Positions 1-9,324 of a stretch of DNA of 64,000 nt are shown here, in pieces (position 1 is the stretch's first letter; each line of letters begins with the position of its first letter). Below the pieces are notes generated by a model. That model saw only the letters and a list, made by a program, of their open reading frames with translations, did no database searches and was not told the DNA's origin. The position numbers were made by a program, and so were the translations under genes. Source of the DNA: Chryseobacterium sp. MA9 (GTDB lineage: Bacteria; Bacteroidota; Bacteroidia; Flavobacteriales; Weeksellaceae); the NCBI RefSeq assembly GCF_024399315.1, contig NZ_CP075170.1, positions 1,302,001-1,366,000 on the forward strand, written 5' to 3'.

Positions 1-296
1 TCATCCAATCTGCACAGGACGGACTGGATCTCATGGGAAATGTCTATTATCAAGGTTTTGACAAAATCATTCTTTATGAAAAAAACATTACTCCTGAATT
101 TTTCGATTTAAAAACAAAAATAGCAGGTGAAATTCTTCAAAAATTCTCAAACTATCGTATCGGACTGGCTATTGTAGGGGATTTCGACACCTATGAAAGT
201 AAGAGCCTGAAGGACTTTATTTTTGAAAGTAACAAAACAAAACATGTGAATTTTCTGAAATCACTGGAAGACGCATTGGATAATTTATCAAAATAA
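1..296 (+). CDS. DUF4180 domain-containing protein (3' part)
   Basis: The reading frame is open from the left edge of the window (codons from position 3) to the TAA at 294-296, so the start lies outside. The internal ATG at 33 is probably not the true start, because the preceding codons read IQSAQDGLDL, which fits the conserved core of DUF4180 proteins. The visible part ends in a helical tail (LEDALDNLSK). DUF4180 proteins are small, cytoplasmic and of unknown function, often found near regulators. Family assignment is from pattern memory and is moderately sure. Confidence 0.6.
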   Translation, partial: IQSAQDGLDLMGNVYYQGFDKIILYEKNITPEFFDLKTKIAGEILQKFSNYRIGLAIVGDFDTYESKSLKDFIFESNKTKHVNFLKSLEDALDNLSK

Positions 297-525
297 ATTC
301 TTTTTCAGACGATTAGCTCAAAACATACAACTTATCGTTTTTTTTAATATTAATATCTTCTTATAAAACACATATTTCAAAAAGCACAGTAATTTGAATA
401 TTAAAAATAATCTATTAATTTTATCATATTGGTAAAAATTTAAACCAATACACATCAATTTAACTAACAAATAAAGTTAAATTAAAATTAATCGCTCAAA
501 AACCATATATTAAGTAGTTTATTTG

Positions 526-533
526 TATATTTG
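526..533 (+). promoter_or_regulatory. Predicted -7 box (TATATTTG) for the 839-2960 surface-protein operon
   Basis: TATATTTG matches the Bacteroidota -7 consensus TAnnTTTG. I see no good -33 TTG at the usual distance. Transcription would start near 540 and give a 5' leader of about 300 nt before the first obvious gene at 839. Confidence 0.45.
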
Positions 534-838
534 CAAAAACACAAGGATTATGATTTTTAGTATTCTAAAAGCTTATATTTTATATAATAGGGCTACTTAA
601 CTCAATTCTCTTTTTTGACTCTTTCAGATAAGACATAGATAGTCTCTATGACACATGCTTGTACTATCTGTTATTTTGGAAACTAAAGTCTCCTCATACT
701 ATGCTGTCAGTATAATTCATTGTTTGAATGAATTGTAGGGGTATTTATTTTCAAAATAAATTAAGCTGGCAGAAAAGTATCTCATAAGACACAACACAAA
801 AAAATACAATACACAGATAAAAAATTATTAAAGACATC
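534..838 (+). other. Long leader with a 16-codon ORF and two inverted repeats
   Basis: This gap without a normal gene (301-838 in full) holds a 16-codon ORF at 550-600 (starts MIFSILKAY), preceded by AAGGA. It also holds an inverted repeat AGATAGT (637-643) / ACTATCT (663-669) and a perfect 8-bp hairpin AATTCATT (714-721) / AATGAATT (727-734) with a 5-nt loop. The part from 301 to about 520 is AT-rich and I see nothing in it. Whether the small ORF is translated is unknown. The leader could be a regulatory 5' UTR. Confidence 0.35.
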
Positions 839-1411
839 ATGATTAAAAAATTATTTCTACCAATCGTTTTAGTAAGTTCTTTTTATTATGCCCAGATAGG
901 GATTAATACAGCTACGCCTGACGCAAGTGCCATCCTGGATGTTTACAGTCAAAATAAAGGCATGCTGATACCAAGACTTACTACTGCAAAAAGAGATGCT
1001 ATTACAAATCCAGCCAATTCGCTACTTATTTATGATATTGATAAGAAATGTTTAAGTCAGAATATTGGAACACCTACCAAACCTGATTGGCTTTGTATCA
1101 GTAGTAATGCTGTAAAAATGTTTTATATGCCGAGTGTTTCTTTTGACACTTCCAGCAATGCCAACGGCCGAACTAAAGATTTATATACACTCTATAAGAC
1201 TCAGTTTGGCTCTCCAAAAGCGAAGAGTACGAGTGCTCCTGCTGCCATTCCTTTTTTCCCGTCAAGCAAAGATCTTTACTATTATGTAACAGACGCTGAT
1301 CCCAATGTATTTAGTAATATCTCTATTTCTGATGATGGTGTAATGACCTATGATGTAAAAGCTGCAGCCACAGACTGTTCTTTTATTAATATTGTTTTTG
1401 TTGTTAAATAA
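839..1411 (+). CDS. Secreted hypothetical protein of the GINTATPDASAILDV type
   Basis: A 190-residue protein with an N-terminal signal peptide (hydrophobic residues about 4-18, cleavage likely after YYAQ). The mature start reads GINTATPDASAILDV followed by NKGMLIPRLTT, a motif seen in many exported flavobacterial proteins that resemble the head of phage-tail-like or adhesin proteins. No enzyme motif and no T9SS sorting domain is visible. It is followed 7 nt later by the lectin-like gene at 1419, so the two are probably cotranscribed and may act together at the surface. Function unknown. Confidence 0.7.
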   Translation: MIKKLFLPIVLVSSFYYAQIGINTATPDASAILDVYSQNKGMLIPRLTTAKRDAITNPANSLLIYDIDKKCLSQNIGTPTKPDWLCISSNAVKMFYMPSVSFDTSSNANGRTKDLYTLYKTQFGSPKAKSTSAPAAIPFFPSSKDLYYYVTDADPNVFSNISISDDGVMTYDVKAAATDCSFINIVFVVK

Positions 1412-1418
1412 CTGAGCG

Positions 1419-2960
1419 ATGATAAAAAATACCTCAGTTTTACAATGCAAAAGGCTTTTGTTCATTTTTTCATTATGTATTTTCTCTCAGAATATTAAGG
1501 CACAGAATGAACAGGGAACCGGCTATCCTTATTTTGTAAACTTCACACAGGGATTACAGCCTCAGGAAGCCTATAAAGTAGCGACCAGTGGAGTTCAGAA
1601 TGACGCCACCTTTACCACAGATGGATTGCGGCTTACCCGAAGCGTAAATAATATTTCGGGAGGTGTTATACTTGCTGATAAAATATTCAAAAGTGACCAG
1701 GGAATCAAATTCGAGTTTGAATTTGCTATTTATGGGGGAAATACTAATGGAGGAGATGGTATTTCTATATTCTTAGTAGATGGATCTATCCCTAAGGAAC
1801 AGCTTAATCTCGGCTACTTTGGTGGTGGATTAGGATATAGTTTTGTACGTGGAGGCGAGTCTACAGAAGGACTTAGAGGAGCCTATCTTGGAATAGGTCT
1901 GGATGAATACGGAAATTTTAAAACTAGTTTTAATCAAAGTGAAAGAGTTAGAAATGGAATTTTTGGCGTAGGATTAGCCGATGGACGAAGCAATGTTTCT
2001 TTGAGAGGTAAACGCGGAAACCAATACCTGTCTTCAGCTGAGCCTGCAGGATACAATGGTTATCCGTTGCTTTACAGCACAGCTACCAATGCATTACCTT
2101 CCAGCAGTAACAGATCTGCTTATCTGGATACTGCAACCGGAAAATATATAGGTATTAAAAACACAACTCTTCAGCAATTCAGCATTGAAAGTGGTGGAAC
2201 TACCTTTCCTCTCAATGAAAATGATGCAAGATTCCGTAAAGCATATGTCACATTAGTACCCAATCCTGCTGGTGGTTACAATATAACCCTGGAAATACAG
2301 CATGGAACTGTGAAAGAAAAAGTGATTGATAATTATTATTATCCAACTTCTCTGAAATATACTGAAACTACAATATCCAACAGTACGGTAAGAACGCTGG
2401 ATACTTCAGCTCCTCCAACTTTCAGAATTGGATTTGCGGCTTCTACAGGAGCTGCTAAAAATATACACTTATTGAGAAACTTAGGAGTTACCAGACCTTA
2501 TGCAGCAGAAGTAACAGATGATCTGTTTGCAGGATGCCCAGGGGTAAAGTCAACCTATTATCCTTTGCTTAATGATGCGGCTTATTCTTCAGCAAGCGGT
2601 CAAAACCCGCCAACACTTTCATATAATAACCTTGATTTTAATTCATTCCGCTTTTTGGATAACAATGGAGCTGTTATTCCGAATATAACCGGCGGTGTTT
2701 ATACTAACAGTCAAGGAACGTGGACCTATTTCCCCACTACCGGAGCACTTTCTTTCAGGCCTGCAATTGGATTCACAGGAGTTGCCCAGCTGCAATATGA
2801 TATTAAAGGTGGTGGAAGCAATGGTACTGAAGCTCCTTATAATAAGGAAGAATACAGATCATTACCAGCACTGGTACAGGTTAATATTTCAAGTGCAAAT
2901 AACTGCAGTAAAGCCTGCGTTGTTTCCAACAAAAATGTAACTCAGAAAATAACAAGATAA
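1419..2960 (+). CDS. Secreted L-type lectin-like protein
   Basis: 513 residues with an N-terminal signal peptide (hydrophobic stretch about residues 13-27, ending IKAQ). Residues about 35-360 look like a legume/L-type lectin-like beta sandwich: an early FTQGL segment, a GGVILADK strand, GGDGISIFLVDG and later TFRIGFAASTG. This fold in Bacteroidota is usually part of long surface adhesins. A second all-beta domain (about 370-495) follows. The protein then stops after a short Cys-containing tail without a T9SS type A/B sorting domain, which is odd for this architecture and may mean truncation or partnership with another protein. Carbohydrate binding is inferred from the fold only. Confidence 0.65.
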   Translation: MIKNTSVLQCKRLLFIFSLCIFSQNIKAQNEQGTGYPYFVNFTQGLQPQEAYKVATSGVQNDATFTTDGLRLTRSVNNISGGVILADKIFKSDQGIKFEFEFAIYGGNTNGGDGISIFLVDGSIPKEQLNLGYFGGGLGYSFVRGGESTEGLRGAYLGIGLDEYGNFKTSFNQSERVRNGIFGVGLADGRSNVSLRGKRGNQYLSSAEPAGYNGYPLLYSTATNALPSSSNRSAYLDTATGKYIGIKNTTLQQFSIESGGTTFPLNENDARFRKAYVTLVPNPAGGYNITLEIQHGTVKEKVIDNYYYPTSLKYTETTISNSTVRTLDTSAPPTFRIGFAASTGAAKNIHLLRNLGVTRPYAAEVTDDLFAGCPGVKSTYYPLLNDAAYSSASGQNPPTLSYNNLDFNSFRFLDNNGAVIPNITGGVYTNSQGTWTYFPTTGALSFRPAIGFTGVAQLQYDIKGGGSNGTEAPYNKEEYRSLPALVQVNISSANNCSKACVVSNKNVTQKITR

Positions 2961-2966
2961 TTTGAC

Positions 2967-2999
2967 AAAAACCAGCTTTTATAAAGCTGGTTTTTTATT
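2967..2999. terminator. Bidirectional intrinsic terminator
   Basis: Stem AAACCAGCTTT / AAAGCTGGTTT with a 3-nt loop, T-run on the plus side and A-run on the left, so it can serve both the 1419-2960 gene and the convergent 3017-3988 gene. Confidence 0.85.
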
Positions 3000-3016
3000 T
3001 TCAAAAGGATGAAAAA

Positions 3017-3988
3017 TCAATATTCCTTATTTTCAATAAAATACTGAACAGCATCTTCGATTGCTTTATCAGTGGATTGATATTGAATACCTAACTCCTC
3101 TACTGATTTCTGATTAGAATAATAATTACAGATCTGCAAAGCTTTCATATTGGAGGTACTGAGGTTTGTTTTTATGTTTAATTTTCTCAAGCCGTCACCT
3201 ATCAATCCAAGGAAACTCAAAACTCTGTTTGGAATAGCTATCATGGTTGGATTCTGATCGGTAATCCGGTTTACTTTCTTAAAAAATTCTTTATAGCTCA
3301 AATTTTCATTGGCTAAGAGGTATTTTTCATCAGCCTTTCCGTATTGAATAGCATTTAATATTCCGTTAGCAGCATCTTCCACATGTACGAAATTCTTCCC
3401 TCCTTTCGGATAGAAAACCAGCTTCTTTTTCCAGGTCCAAAAGATGATTTTTCCGGAACTCGGTTTGCTGTCATATGCTCCGATCATAAATGTTGGATTA
3501 ACGATAATAACGTCTGTATTTTTACGGTTCTTTAAAAGATAATCTTCAGCTTCTACCTTACTTTGGGCATACAATGAATGAGTGAAAGGATAAAGCTGCG
3601 GAGCTTTTTCACTTCCCCAGAAAGCCGTATTCCCATAACCCAAAGTGTTTGCTGTGCTTACAAACAAAAACTTTTTTACATCCATTAATTCTGCATGGGT
3701 AAGCAGGTTTACAGCAGTCTCATAATTCACTTTTCTATATTCATCATAGTTGATGAGATTCTGACGTGTTTCTGCTGCAATATGAATGAGACAGTCAATT
3801 TCTTTGAGTAATAATGAAAGATTAGATAAAAGATCTGCTTCTATCAGTTTCAGATTCTCATTTTCTTCGCCCAGCCAGCTGCTTTTCTTGCGCACCAGAG
3901 CAATAACAGAATAACCATTTTGTAATAATTTAATAATAACATTAGTTCCCAGAAGCCCTGTCGCTCCGGTTACACAAACTTTTTTCAT
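3017..3988 (-). CDS. NAD-dependent epimerase/dehydratase family protein (extended SDR)
   Basis: I chose the ATG at 3986-3988, giving 323 residues, because the protein then begins MKKVCVTGATGLLG with the Rossmann TGATGLLG motif at residues 7-14. The longer frame only adds sequence inside the upstream gene. This ATG overlaps the TGA of the upstream SDR gene in an ATGA arrangement, which implies translational coupling. The Tyr-Lys catalytic pair is in YAQSK (Tyr140, Lys144). The family acts on nucleotide sugars, dihydroflavonol-like or acyl substrates. The substrate here cannot be told. Confidence 0.85.
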   Translation of the reverse strand: MKKVCVTGATGLLGTNVIIKLLQNGYSVIALVRKKSSWLGEENENLKLIEADLLSNLSLLLKEIDCLIHIAAETRQNLINYDEYRKVNYETAVNLLTHAELMDVKKFLFVSTANTLGYGNTAFWGSEKAPQLYPFTHSLYAQSKVEAEDYLLKNRKNTDVIIVNPTFMIGAYDSKPSSGKIIFWTWKKKLVFYPKGGKNFVHVEDAANGILNAIQYGKADEKYLLANENLSYKEFFKKVNRITDQNPTMIAIPNRVLSFLGLIGDGLRKLNIKTNLSTSNMKALQICNYYSNQKSVEELGIQYQSTDKAIEDAVQYFIENKEY

Positions 3989-4770
3989 GCTTCTATTTCT
4001 CTTTTTATAGCCTGGGTCATCAACGGCAGTTTGATCCATATTGGTAAAATTTTCATCATCAGCCAGCTGATTGGGTTCACCATAATTACGGAATCTTTTT
4101 TAAACAGTTGACGAATACAGTATGATGCTACTTTATCAGGATTTAAAAGTGTCAATCTTCCTATGAAACCTTGCTTTTCTATTCTTTTACAGACATCCGT
4201 ATTTGTTTTCATGGCACCTGGATTTACAACGCTTACAAAGACATTGGTATCTTTCAGTTCTTCGTGCAGTCCTCTGGAAAATGAATAGATAAAGCTTTTG
4301 GAAGCAGGATATACGGTTTTAAAACCTATGGGAGAAAAGGCTGCCATACTGGATACATTCAAAATATAGGCTTTTGGCTGTTTTAAAAGATTGGGAAGTA
4401 ACTGATGGGTAATCAGAGAAGTAGCCGTTACATTAACCTGCAGAATGGTATTGATATATTCCGAAGAAGCTTCTGTGAATTTTTTAGTTCCACCAAGCCC
4501 CGCATTGTTGATCAGAATATGAATATCAAAGGAACGGTTAAGCCATTCTGTAAGCTTCAGGACATTGCCATTGACAGAAAGATCTGTTTCATAGTAATGA
4601 ACTTTTACATCATACAACTCTTGCAGCTCTTGGGAAAATTCTTTGAGGTTCTGATCCGGAAGGCTTACAAGAATGACATTGATCTTTTTTCTGGCAAGAT
4701 TTTCAGCAAATGATTTGCCCAGTCCCTGACTTGCTCCTGTGACTACAGCATATGACTCTTTGGTATCCAT
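3985..4770 (-). CDS. Classical short-chain dehydrogenase/reductase
   Basis: 261 residues with TGASQGLG at 11-18 (cofactor loop), NNAG at 88-91, catalytic Ser near 140 and the YPASK motif (Tyr154, Lys158). This is a complete classical SDR, cytoplasmic, likely NADP-dependent. The C-terminal part (about 225-261) is hydrophobic, as in SDRs acting on lipid or ketoacyl substrates. It is translationally coupled to the extended SDR at 3017-3988, so the two probably act in one pathway. No third enzyme is linked and the substrate is unknown. Confidence 0.85.
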   Translation of the reverse strand: MDTKESYAVVTGASQGLGKSFAENLARKKINVILVSLPDQNLKEFSQELQELYDVKVHYYETDLSVNGNVLKLTEWLNRSFDIHILINNAGLGGTKKFTEASSEYINTILQVNVTATSLITHQLLPNLLKQPKAYILNVSSMAAFSPIGFKTVYPASKSFIYSFSRGLHEELKDTNVFVSVVNPGAMKTNTDVCKRIEKQGFIGRLTLLNPDKVASYCIRQLFKKDSVIMVNPISWLMMKILPIWIKLPLMTQAIKREIEA

Positions 4771-4929
4771 ACGTTTAAATTTTATGGTACAAAGCTATCA
4801 TGAAAAGAGGGCTTTAATGTTCCGGATTATCTGAACGAACTGATTTTCAAGAAAGAAAGACAACATACACAAACCACTATAAATCAATACTATAAACCAA
4901 TAAAAAAGTAAAACTTTATAAACCTGAAC

Positions 4930-6018
4930 TTATTTTTTGAATTCAGAAGGGGTCTGCCCTGTCACTTTTTTGAACGTGGTATTAAAAGAGGTCTTGGAAT
5001 TGAAACCGGATTCATATGCGATTCCCAAAATTGATAATTTACTGTTTGATTCCTTCAGAAGCTTTTGGGCATATTCTACTCTGAATTCATTTACATACTG
5101 GAAGAAATTCTTTCCAAAACCTGTATTGATGACATAAGACAGATGATGGGTAGAAACAGACAGCATTTCAGCCAGCCTGATCAGGTTAAGTTCACTATCA
5201 AGATAAGGTTTCTGTATTTCCATAAGTCCTTCAAGTGAGGTTTTAATCTTTACTAATTCTTCATCAGAGATTAGCTTTCTCTTTATTTCTTCTGAATCGG
5301 AATCTTCATTGATAGAGATCAGCTCTTCTCTGTATTTTTCTTCTAAAGGATAGATTTCCCTTTGTTTCAAAGAGTAATATCCCACACAGTAAATAACAGA
5401 TAAAAAGACGGCATTAATAAAGAAATTCAATGATTTGGGATCATAGAAGAGATTATATATCACATAGATAATGTTCACAATAAGAAGTACCAGAATGATA
5501 TATTCAAGCCAGTTCAGATTGATTCCCTCAGTATTGGAGGAAAACTGCTGAATCTTCCGCTGGTGCTTTCTGATAGTAACATAAGAAAGTCCGGTATAGA
5601 ACAGTGCCTGAATCAGGATCAAAATGACACTCAGATATTCAAATGGTGTCTCATAACCTAGTTTTACCAGAACAAGACACAACAGAAAAGCTGTAGGAAG
5701 TAAAAGAAATTTAAAATCCCTGATTTTGAAAGTAAAAGAGGGATTGGTAAAGAACAGCACACTAAAGTAAAAAACAATGGGTGTGAAAAACTGAATACAT
5801 CTGACAAAAAACAGGGAATGAAACTCAACCGTCGTCCCTGTGATGAGAAACAAAACCTCATCCAGCCAAAAGGTAGACCATAGAAAGAGAAATATACCAA
5901 ACCAGAAATTGGCTTTACGGTTTACTTTCAAAGGATTGGCGAGTTTCAGCAGAGAAAGCAAAACCAATGAACCATAGATAAGTATCACGATGAAACTGTT
6001 TAACTCTGATGTGTTCAT
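4930..6018 (-). CDS. Membrane-anchored AraC-family transcriptional regulator
   Basis: 362 residues. The first about 220 are strongly hydrophobic, with roughly seven membrane segments. A linker of charged residues (about 222-250) follows, and the last about 100 form an AraC double helix-turn-helix ending GYESGF-type and TGQTPSEFKK. This seven-TM plus AraC architecture is common in Flavobacteria and is thought to sense a membrane or periplasmic signal directly. It lies upstream of, and on the same strand as, the SDR pair but 159 nt away. Targets are unknown. Confidence 0.85.
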   Translation of the reverse strand: MNTSELNSFIVILIYGSLVLLSLLKLANPLKVNRKANFWFGIFLFLWSTFWLDEVLFLITGTTVEFHSLFFVRCIQFFTPIVFYFSVLFFTNPSFTFKIRDFKFLLLPTAFLLCLVLVKLGYETPFEYLSVILILIQALFYTGLSYVTIRKHQRKIQQFSSNTEGINLNWLEYIILVLLIVNIIYVIYNLFYDPKSLNFFINAVFLSVIYCVGYYSLKQREIYPLEEKYREELISINEDSDSEEIKRKLISDEELVKIKTSLEGLMEIQKPYLDSELNLIRLAEMLSVSTHHLSYVINTGFGKNFFQYVNEFRVEYAQKLLKESNSKLSILGIAYESGFNSKTSFNTTFKKVTGQTPSEFKK

Positions 6019-6049
6019 TGGTTTTGATATTTTAATTAAAAATAGTCTT

Positions 6050-6694
6050 TTATCCTATTCGTTTCCTTACAAAAATTTCATATCCCAGATAAATTAATGG
6101 AAGTGACATGATTCCTAAGAAAAGGATATTGCTCATGGCCAGCTGCGGATGCATTACAATAGAGTAAACGAGCCCGAAAAAAGCTCCTCCAAGGTGAGCA
6201 GCATGCCCCAGGTTATCCCATTGTTTAGGATTCAGCATCATGTATACAGAATATCCGAAATATAATGTTCCAAATAACCATCCCGGCAGGAAGTTGACAC
6301 TGATCTCATTCGGTGCCATGGCTATAGAAGCAAAAATAATTCCTGAAACTGCTCCTGATGCTCCGATAGCAGAATACCAAGGCTGATTTTTATAAATCTG
6401 TAAACTGAATAAATTTCCTAAGATCATTGATCCGAAATAAAGAATCAAAAATCCTACTTCACCAAAGAAACTAATGACTACTCCCTGGAAAAAATACAGG
6501 GAAAGCATATTAAAAAATAAGTGCATAAAGTCCGCATGCAAAAACGCAGAGCTGATAAGCCTTATGTATTCTTTGCGGTTTGCAATGGCTCCAACATTGA
6601 ATTTATATTTTTCAAATAATGCTGTATTGTTGAATCCCATGTAACTAAAAATACATGTGACCGCCATGATTATTAAAACAACTATATCCATCAT
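6050..6694 (-). CDS. Rhomboid-family intramembrane serine protease
   Basis: 214 residues with about six hydrophobic membrane segments. The catalytic dyad is visible: Ser113 in GASG (111-114) and His167 in HAAHLGG, with the oxyanion-hole HADFMHLFFNM motif at about 53-63. The family cleaves membrane-spanning substrates within the bilayer. Two adjacent ATG codons open the frame and either could be used. It follows parC by 38 nt on the same strand, but a functional link is not implied. Substrate unknown. Confidence 0.88.
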   Translation of the reverse strand: MMDIVVLIIMAVTCIFSYMGFNNTALFEKYKFNVGAIANRKEYIRLISSAFLHADFMHLFFNMLSLYFFQGVVISFFGEVGFLILYFGSMILGNLFSLQIYKNQPWYSAIGASGAVSGIIFASIAMAPNEISVNFLPGWLFGTLYFGYSVYMMLNPKQWDNLGHAAHLGGAFFGLVYSIVMHPQLAMSNILFLGIMSLPLIYLGYEIFVRKRIG

Positions 6695-6732
6695 ATGTTT
6701 CTTATGTTATAATTAAACAGACATTTTATGGT

Positions 6733-9324
6733 CTATTCATTTTCGTTACTCCCATCACCCTGAAACAGATCACCGATAATTCCTCCGTCTTCATCTGCAT
6801 CACCTGTGGGTTCCGGCTCTTCATAGACCTCCGGTTCTTCTTCTACAGGTTCAGGAATAGTAATATTGATTGCTTTTACTTTAAATTTCGTAAACTGGTT
6901 TCCGATTGCCTTTATTCCTTTTACTGCAATAAATTCATCTATGTTTATTGTTTCAGCGTCACGTTCTTTGCCTTTATCTTTCGCGAAAATAATTTCCGCG
7001 GTAACGTCATTGGCAACAATTACATTTTCAATGAATGATTTCGGATGCTCAGACGGCATGAAAGTCTGGACATTTACTGTATTTTCCAGTAAGAATCTCT
7101 TGATGAAGTAAATATCTTTTTCTCCATCATAATAAATACAGGTAATAGGCTGTGCAGGTCTCCATTTCTCCAGTACCAGATATTCATCATCAAAACGGTT
7201 GCCAAGATCAAAAGATACCAGCTTTACTTCGCCGTTTGTATTGATGGTCAGAATTTTGTCATCTCCTTTGAAGCTTCCCAGTAATGTTCCTCTTGCATCT
7301 GCATTCAGCCTTCTTACGGTATCGTCAAACCAGATTTTTCTAGGCGCAAGGGTAGAAACTCCTTCTTCCTTCATATCCACCTTCTTAACCGCATATTTTG
7401 TCACCAGGTTTCCTTTGGAATCACGTCCTTTGATGGCAAGTTCGGAGAAATTGATCTCCATTTTGTTTTTTCTGATTCTAGGATTTGGTTTTAAAAGCAC
7501 TGTTACTGTTTCTGCTTCACCATTTGGGTTTGCTGAAAAGTAGAGTGTTTCTGAACCTTTTTTATCTGAAGCTAACGGATAATCTGTATTTCTTGTCACT
7601 CCGGTTACAGAGAATCGTTTCATATAATATGGTCCTTCTCTTCCCTCTCGGTAGATCATATTATACACTGTTCTTTTATCATTTTTCTTCCATATGGCAA
7701 CGTGCAAAATATCTTTTCCAACAAATGTTTTTGCCTCTACTTTTACCACTTTCATGCTTCCGTCTTTTCTGAAAATAATAATATCATCAATATCAGAGCA
7801 ATCAAACAGGTACTGGTCTTTCTTCAGGGATGTTCCGATAAAGCCTTCTTCAAAATTAGCATAGAATTTTTCATTAGCCACCGCTACTTTTGTAGCATCA
7901 ATGGTATCAAAAATTCTAAGTTCTGTCTTTCTCTGTTTGTCTTTACCGTATTTTTTCTGAATATTTAAATAATAATCTATGGCATAGGCGATCAGGTTGG
8001 CCAGATGGTATTTTACCTGTTCTATTTTACCTTCCAGAGATGCAATATTTTCTTTAAATTTATCTAAATCGAATCTTGAAATTCTCTTGATTCTGATTTC
8101 GGTGAGTTTTAAGATATCCTCTTCAGTAACGGCTCTTAAAAGATGTTTGGTATGCGGTTTTAATCCTGCATCAATTGTCTTTAATACATCTTCCCAGGTT
8201 TTTACCTCTTCGATATCGTGATAGATTCTATTTTCAATAAAAATTCTTTCCAGTGAAGAGAAATGCCAGCTTTCCTGAAGTTCGTGAAGTTCAATTTCAA
8301 GTTCCTTCTTCAATAATGATACGGTATGGTCCGTATTCATTTTCAGAATATCGGACACATTCATGAACATAGGTTTGTCACCTACAATCACGCAGGCATT
8401 CGGAGAGATTGTCACCTGGCAGTCTGTGAATGCATACAGGGCGTCAATTGTCTTATCCGGAGAAACATCATTGTGGATATGAATCAGGATTTCTACTTTA
8501 TCAGAAGTATTATCCTCAATCTTTTTAATTTTGATCTTCCCTTTCTCATTGGCTTTTAAGATAGAATCAATAAGATCGGTTGTGGTTTTCGAGTAAGGAA
8601 GTTCGGAAATCACCAATGTGTGCTTATCCGTTTGTGTAATTTTGGCTCTGGCCCTTACTTTTCCTCCTCTGTGACCGTCATTATATTCTGAAACATCCAG
8701 ATAACCGGCTGTTAAAAAGTCCGGATACAGCTCAAATCTCTTTCCTTTCAGATAAGCTACTGATGCATTGATAAGCTCATTGAAGTTATGCGGAAGTATT
8801 TTTGTAGAAAGACCTACCCCAATACCTTCTACTCCCTGTGCAAGAAGCAAAGGGAATTTTACCGGCAGGTCGATAGGTTCATTATTTCTTCCGTCGTAAG
8901 ACTTGGTCCATTCTGTAGTTTTAGGATTAAAGACTACTTCCAGTGCAAAAGGAGTAAGCCTTGCTTCAATATACCTTGCAGCAGCCGCAGAGTCTCCTGT
9001 ATAAATATTACCCCAGTTTCCCTGAGTATCTATCAGTAGTTCCTTCTGTCCTATCTGCACCATGGCATCTGTAATGGAAGCATCTCCATGTGGGTGGTAT
9101 TTCATGGTATTACCCACGATGTTTGCCACTTTATTGTAACGGCCGTCTTCCAGTTCCCGCATAGAGTGCATAATTCTTCGCTGAACGGGTTTTAAACCGT
9201 CATACACCGAAGGGATAGCTCTGTCCAAAATTACATAGGAAGCATAATCCAGAAACCAGTCTTTATACAGACCGGAAACCTTCTTTAAGCTTTCACCCTC
9301 ATGCGAATATTCTTCTGTCGTCAT
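6733..9324 (-). CDS. parC: DNA topoisomerase IV subunit A
   Basis: 863 residues of the GyrA/ParC family. The breakage-reunion domain shows the quinolone-region motif YHPHGDASI near residue 76 and catalytic Tyr118 in AAARYIEARL. A coiled-coil stretch (about 425-455) and a beta-propeller-like C-terminal domain follow, then an acidic tail rich in Glu and Pro. Pairing with parE two genes upstream supports ParC rather than GyrA. With ParE it decatenates daughter chromosomes. The start overlaps the end of the upstream membrane protein gene by 26 nt. Confidence 0.93.
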   Translation of the reverse strand: MTTEEYSHEGESLKKVSGLYKDWFLDYASYVILDRAIPSVYDGLKPVQRRIMHSMRELEDGRYNKVANIVGNTMKYHPHGDASITDAMVQIGQKELLIDTQGNWGNIYTGDSAAAARYIEARLTPFALEVVFNPKTTEWTKSYDGRNNEPIDLPVKFPLLLAQGVEGIGVGLSTKILPHNFNELINASVAYLKGKRFELYPDFLTAGYLDVSEYNDGHRGGKVRARAKITQTDKHTLVISELPYSKTTTDLIDSILKANEKGKIKIKKIEDNTSDKVEILIHIHNDVSPDKTIDALYAFTDCQVTISPNACVIVGDKPMFMNVSDILKMNTDHTVSLLKKELEIELHELQESWHFSSLERIFIENRIYHDIEEVKTWEDVLKTIDAGLKPHTKHLLRAVTEEDILKLTEIRIKRISRFDLDKFKENIASLEGKIEQVKYHLANLIAYAIDYYLNIQKKYGKDKQRKTELRIFDTIDATKVAVANEKFYANFEEGFIGTSLKKDQYLFDCSDIDDIIIFRKDGSMKVVKVEAKTFVGKDILHVAIWKKNDKRTVYNMIYREGREGPYYMKRFSVTGVTRNTDYPLASDKKGSETLYFSANPNGEAETVTVLLKPNPRIRKNKMEINFSELAIKGRDSKGNLVTKYAVKKVDMKEEGVSTLAPRKIWFDDTVRRLNADARGTLLGSFKGDDKILTINTNGEVKLVSFDLGNRFDDEYLVLEKWRPAQPITCIYYDGEKDIYFIKRFLLENTVNVQTFMPSEHPKSFIENVIVANDVTAEIIFAKDKGKERDAETINIDEFIAVKGIKAIGNQFTKFKVKAINITIPEPVEEEPEVYEEPEPTGDADEDGGIIGDLFQGDGSNENE

